NCBI GenBank assembly: GCA_017642895.1
Contig: JAEPON010000003.1
Span: 1-64,000 of the forward strand
Source of the DNA: Roseitalea sp.
GTDB taxonomy: Bacteria > Pseudomonadota > Alphaproteobacteria > Rhizobiales > Rhizobiaceae
Direction: 5' to 3'
DNA length: 64,000 bases
Below are positions 60,912 through 64,000 of this stretch, piece after piece. The notes beneath the pieces are model-generated. The model had not been told where the DNA came from and made no database searches. It saw nothing but the letters and a program-made list of their open reading frames with translations. Every line of letters begins with the position of its first letter. The stretch's first letter is position 1. A program made the translations under genes and the position numbers.

Positions 60912-61682
60912 ATGACCCTGCGCTTCATCTCCCGCGACGATGCCTTTTCTGGCTATCCCTGGCTGGCGCGCCAGGTCTTGGATTGGCAGAGCGACGCCCT
61001 CGATCCCGCGGCCGACCGGTACGAGCCGGGCGACGAAGTCTTCATGGAACTCGACGACGAAGAGGCGACGGTCCTGACCGCCGCCTTTGCCGAGCAACTC
61101 AACCGGGAGCATGACGCCCAATTGGCAGCCTTGCGCGACGATTTTCACGGCCCCCTGCCCGACGGCCAAAGCATCGCTTTCACCATTGCAGAACCGCCCG
61201 GCGCGACACCCGAGCAAAGCGCTGAGATGGCAGGGCCGGCGTTCAACGAGCTGTGCCAGGCGCTCGGTTGCGATGAAATCGCGATCATGCCGATGACCCG
61301 CACGCCGATCCTGGTCCAGCAAAACGAACACAGCGCCGCTGCCCACCAAACGCTGGAAGGCTTGGGCTTGAAACCGGACTTCGACGGCGCGGTCGCCGGA
61401 GCACCCGACGCCATCGCACCTTTTGTCGCCGCCTTGTTCCGGATTGCGCGATGCGACGCCAGCGCACCCTATATCGTCTTTGGCATGAAGGGTTTGGCAA
61501 TTGCCGGCGCGTTCTGCAAATATGTCAACTTCCACTTCGAAAGTTATGAAAAGGGCACCAGCGAGGATTTGATGAACGCTCTTCCCGCATGCGGTTTCAC
61601 GGTGCCCGAGGACGCAATGTGCCGCGAACGCTTTTCGGAAACCGGTGCCATGGATGGCAGACGGCTGGATCTGGGCATCTGA
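60912..61682 (+). CDS. 256-aa protein of unknown function upstream of ureE
   Basis: I do not recognise this protein. It is 256 residues, acidic, and has no signal peptide or clear membrane segment apart from a mildly hydrophobic region at about 178-205. Six cysteines are present, four of them between residues 181 and 237 (RCDAS, FCKY, PACGF, AMCRE). It starts 31 bases after the host-attachment gene and ends eight bases before ureE, so it is probably co-transcribed. Codon use looks like that of its neighbours, giving no sign of recent transfer. A role in nickel or nitrogen metabolism would be a guess from position alone. Confidence 0.7.
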   Translation: MTLRFISRDDAFSGYPWLARQVLDWQSDALDPAADRYEPGDEVFMELDDEEATVLTAAFAEQLNREHDAQLAALRDDFHGPLPDGQSIAFTIAEPPGATPEQSAEMAGPAFNELCQALGCDEIAIMPMTRTPILVQQNEHSAAAHQTLEGLGLKPDFDGAVAGAPDAIAPFVAALFRIARCDASAPYIVFGMKGLAIAGAFCKYVNFHFESYEKGTSEDLMNALPACGFTVPEDAMCRERFSETGAMDGRRLDLGI

Positions 61683-61690
61683 ACGAGCCC

Positions 61691-62149
61691 ATGACCCTGC
61701 CCACTGCCACCACCATCACCCGCACTTTCTCCGCCCCCGCCGGCACGATCACGCTTGACGAGACCGCGCGCCACCGGCGCCGTGTGAAGATGGTGGCCGA
61801 CAATGGCATCGCGTTCCTGCTCGATCTGCCTGAAGCGCGGCTTTTGCGCCATGGCGACGGGCTGGTACTGGACGATGGCCGGGTGATCGAAGTGCACGCC
61901 GAACCCGAACCGCTGATCGAGGTGCGCGGCCGCGACCCCCGCCATCTTCTGGCCCTTGCCTGGCAGATCGGCAACCGGCATCTGGCCGCGCAGATCGGCC
62001 CGGACCACATCCTGGTCCGCCGGGACCATGTGATCGCCGACATGCTGACGGGCCTTGGCGCCACCATCACCGAAATCGAGGCGCCCTTCGACCCCGAAGG
62101 CGGCGCCTATGGCGATGCCCATCACAGCCACCATCACCATGACCACTGA
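61691..62149 (+). CDS. ureE: urease accessory protein, nickel metallochaperone UreE
   Basis: UreE delivers nickel to the urease apoprotein with UreDFG. The 152-residue protein has the N-terminal peptide-binding domain (about 1-70, with LLDLPEARLLRHGDGLVLDDG) and the metal domain with LAWQIGNRHLAAQIG and GPDHILVRRDHVIADML. A histidine-rich tail, DAHHSHHHHDH, could bind extra nickel. Start is the ATG at 61691. Its last 11 bases overlap the next gene, whose ATG lies within the His-tail codons. Confidence 0.94.
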   Translation: MTLPTATTITRTFSAPAGTITLDETARHRRRVKMVADNGIAFLLDLPEARLLRHGDGLVLDDGRVIEVHAEPEPLIEVRGRDPRHLLALAWQIGNRHLAAQIGPDHILVRRDHVIADMLTGLGATITEIEAPFDPEGGAYGDAHHSHHHHDH

Positions 62150-62759
62150 AACGCCCAAACGCCCGCGGATCGAGACGATCACCACCGGCGCCGCACTCAA
62201 GGACTGGTATTGGCTCAAGCAGGAGATCGTCGATCATGCGCGCAATCTCGGTGTGAGCCCCTATGGCGGCAAATTCGCGATCATCGACCGGGTCGCGCAT
62301 TTCCTCGATACGGGTGAGCGGCGCAAACCGTCCTACGAGCAAGGGCCGGCGCGTCGTCAGACGTCACCGGCGTCGATGTTCGACTGGGCGCATGGCGCGA
62401 TCACACGCGACACGATCATCGATGCCGGCTATCGCAACAATCACAATGTGCGGGCTTTCCTCGCGCGCGAGACAGGCCGGAAAATCACCTTCAACATCGC
62501 TTTCATGGACTGGATGAAGGCCAATGCCGGCAAAACGATGGGCGATGCGGCCCATGAATGGCTGCGGCTTGACGCCGAACGCAAGGCGGGCGTGAAGGCC
62601 ACGATCCCGTACCACAACCAGTTCAACGCCTATGTGCGCGCCTTTTTCGACGACAATCCCGGGCGCTCGATGGACGATGCGCGCCATTTCTGGAAACTCA
62701 AGCGTGGTCTGCCCGGTCACAACCGCTACGAGCGTTCCGATCTGGACCTGACGGAATGA
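62139..62759 (+). CDS. DUF6434 / SAP-like domain protein between ureE and ureF
   Basis: This is a 206-residue soluble basic protein. The N-terminal part (about 12-60) reads ETITTGAALKDWYWLKQEIVDHARNLG...GKFAIIDRVAHFL, resembling a SAP-like DNA/RNA-binding helix-extension-helix. The C-terminal part (YRNNHNVRAFLARETGRKITFNIAFMDWMKANAGKTMGDA then FDDNPGRSMDDARHFWKLKRGLPG) fits DUF6434. Start is the ATG at 62139 inside the ureE tail, and its stop overlaps ureF as ATGA, so it is strictly coupled. A nucleic-acid role in a urease operon is unexpected, and function is unknown. Confidence 0.75.
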   Translation: MTTETPKRPRIETITTGAALKDWYWLKQEIVDHARNLGVSPYGGKFAIIDRVAHFLDTGERRKPSYEQGPARRQTSPASMFDWAHGAITRDTIIDAGYRNNHNVRAFLARETGRKITFNIAFMDWMKANAGKTMGDAAHEWLRLDAERKAGVKATIPYHNQFNAYVRAFFDDNPGRSMDDARHFWKLKRGLPGHNRYERSDLDLTE

Positions 62760-63415
62760 GCCAGACCACCGCTCTTCTGAGACTCATGTCATGGCTGTCG
62801 CCGGTCTTTCCCACGGGCGGCTTTGCCTATTCGGCCGGGCTCGAACAGGCCGTCGCCGACGGCGCCGTGACCGATGCGGTTTCGCTGCAGCACTGGATTG
62901 CCGCAACGCTGCGCCACGGCGCGCCTTGGAACGATGCGGTTCTTGTCACCGAAGCCCGTCGCGCGGCGACGGACGCGCACCACATCGCCACGCTTGCCGA
63001 GCTGGGCCGCGCGCTGTGCATGTCCGCCGAACGCCGCAAGGAAACCATCGACCAAGGCGCTGCCTTCATCGACGCGGCGGCGCATTGGTTCGAACCCGGT
63101 GCGCTGCCGCCGCGCGAGACACCGTTGCCCGTCGCGGTCGGCACCGCGGCCGGTCTTGCCGGGATCGACGGGGAAGCGGCCCTTGCCGCCTTTCTCAACA
63201 CCTATGCCACCAATCAGTTGCAATGTGCCATCCGCCTTTCCGTCACCGGGCAGACCGGCGCGGCGCGCATCCTTGCAGCACTGGAAGAGCCAATCGCCGG
63301 CACCGCCCGCCGCGCTACCGCTGCGACACTGGATGATCTTGGCGGCAGCGCGTTTGGCGCCGATATTGCATCGATGACCCACGAAACCCTCGAACCACGG
63401 CTGTTCCTGTCATGA
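62756..63415 (+). CDS. ureF: urease accessory protein UreF
   Basis: UreF works with UreD/UreH and UreG as a GTPase-activating part of the nickel-insertion complex. The 219-residue all-helical protein begins with the family block [27 protein letters not shown] (about 7-33) and ends TRLFLS-like ([13 protein letters not shown]). Its ATG overlaps the DUF6434 gene stop, and its stop overlaps the CMD gene, so all are coupled. Confidence 0.96.
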   Translation: MSQTTALLRLMSWLSPVFPTGGFAYSAGLEQAVADGAVTDAVSLQHWIAATLRHGAPWNDAVLVTEARRAATDAHHIATLAELGRALCMSAERRKETIDQGAAFIDAAAHWFEPGALPPRETPLPVAVGTAAGLAGIDGEAALAAFLNTYATNQLQCAIRLSVTGQTGAARILAALEEPIAGTARRATAATLDDLGGSAFGADIASMTHETLEPRLFLS

Positions 63416-63792
63416 GCATCGACACATATGAGCGCGGCAAGGCGCTCTCCGAAGAGTTGAACCCCGGAATGGAAGCGGCCCTTCGCGAGCGATATGGGCA
63501 CATCGTTCCCGGCATGGCGGAGTCGGTTGTCGATTTTGCCTACGGCCAGCACTATGCGCGCGACGGGCTTGATCTGAAGACGCGTTACCTCGCCACCATC
63601 GCGGCACTCACCGCACTTGGCGGACAGACCAAGCCGCAGTTGAAGGTCAACATCGGCGGCGCGCTCAAGGCCGGAGCGAGCGAACGGGAAATCGGCGAGG
63701 TCATCTGGCAGATGGCGCTCTATGGCGGGTTTCCGGCGGCCATCAACGGCCTCAACGCCGCGCTGGAAGTCTTCGCAGGGGAAGAACAATGA
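63412..63792 (+). CDS. carboxymuconolactone decarboxylase (CMD/AhpD-like) family protein
   Basis: This is a 126-residue protein of the CMD fold. [55 protein letters not shown] (about 58-112) is the conserved helical core. The AhpD CxxC redox motif is absent (no cysteine at all), so it is not an AhpD peroxidase partner but nearer to gamma-carboxymuconolactone decarboxylase-like proteins. It sits between ureF and ureG with ATGA overlaps on both sides. A direct urease role is unknown. Confidence 0.82.
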   Translation: MSIDTYERGKALSEELNPGMEAALRERYGHIVPGMAESVVDFAYGQHYARDGLDLKTRYLATIAALTALGGQTKPQLKVNIGGALKAGASEREIGEVIWQMALYGGFPAAINGLNAALEVFAGEEQ

Positions 63793-64000
63793 CGCAGTTG
63801 AACGGTCCCTTGCGCGTCGGCATTGGCGGACCGGTCGGCACCGGCAAGACCACACTCACCGCGCGCCTGTGCGAAGCGATGCGCGACACCCATTCGGTCG
63901 CCGTCATCACCAACGACATCTATACACGCGAGGACGCCGAAGCCCTGACGCGCATGCAGGCGCTGCCGTCGGACCGGGTGCTGGGCGTTGAGACCGGCGG
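63789..64000 (+). CDS. ureG: urease accessory GTPase UreG, N-terminal part (runs off the right edge)
   Basis: This is the N-terminal 70 residues of UreG, the SIMIBI GTPase that drives nickel insertion into urease. The P-loop GGPVGTGKT lies at about 13-21, and [17 protein letters not shown] follows, with the start of the ETGG metal-proximal region at the edge. The ATG overlaps the CMD gene stop. The rest, and possibly ureD, should follow outside the window. Confidence 0.95.
   Translation, partial: MTQLNGPLRVGIGGPVGTGKTTLTARLCEAMRDTHSVAVITNDIYTREDAEALTRMQALPSDRVLGVETG

Overview
The window comes from an alphaproteobacterium of high GC content that makes bacteriochlorophyll a. It was most probably an aerobic anoxygenic phototroph of the Rhizobiales/Hyphomicrobiales. 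Three things point there: a canonical bch/puh photosynthesis cluster with the oxygen-dependent cyclase AcsF, a complete cbb3 oxidase locus under an FNR-type site, and an intergenic repeat with GGGGAGAAGG arms of a kind common in Rhizobiales genomes. The genus cannot be named from the sequence alone. No rRNA, tRNA, insertion sequence, phage or CRISPR array was seen.

Region 1 (1-21751) is part of the photosynthesis gene cluster. One tightly coupled leftward unit runs bchF-bchN-bchB-bchH-bchL-bchM-lhaA-puhA-puhB-puhC-(101-aa ORF)-acsF-puhE-hemA. It links the first tetrapyrrole step (HemA) to Mg insertion, methylation, ring closure, protochlorophyllide reduction and reaction-centre H-subunit assembly. 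Two rightward units carry the regulators ppaA/aerR-ppsR and then bchG-(PucC-like)-bchP-(105-aa membrane ORF). TGT-N12-ACA type PpsR sites overlap the predicted -35 elements of bchF and bchG. tspO, whose product in Rhodobacter modulates photosynthesis genes, closes the region. The puf genes, bchCXYZ, bchID and crt are not here.

Region 2 (21819-29821) holds proline catabolism (an Lrp-type regulator divergent from putA), an SDR, the oxygen regulator FnrL, and a hemerythrin-like gene with hemN. A perfect PpsR-like palindrome lies directly in front of fnrL. Region 3 (29822-38180) is ccoNOQP plus ccoGHIS. It diverges from hemerythrin-hemN across one perfect FNR box, so respiration at low oxygen and anaerobic haem synthesis appear to share control.

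Region 4 (38308-46976) has an omega-amino acid:pyruvate aminotransferase and a peptide-type ABC transporter with two tandem paralogous binding proteins. A palindromic repeat separates it from the leftward genes that follow.

Region 5 (47167-64000) looks like a nitrogen-acquisition island. Leftward genes encode a THI5/NMT1-like ABC transporter, a cytosine-deaminase-family amidohydrolase, a GlcD-like flavoprotein, two flavodoxin-fold quinone reductases, a COG0523 (CobW) GTPase and a WD40-like protein. Rightward genes encode RidA, a creatininase-family amidohydrolase and the urease genes ureA-B-C-E-F-G, with ureG running off the edge. The urease run is interleaved with six non-urease genes: a 60-aa membrane peptide, an LprI-like lipobox-free exported protein, a host-attachment/baeRF protein, a 256-aa unknown, a DUF6434/SAP-like protein and a CMD-family protein. 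The arrangement suggests, by inference only, uptake and stepwise opening of a cyclic nitrogen compound that ends in urea and ammonia.
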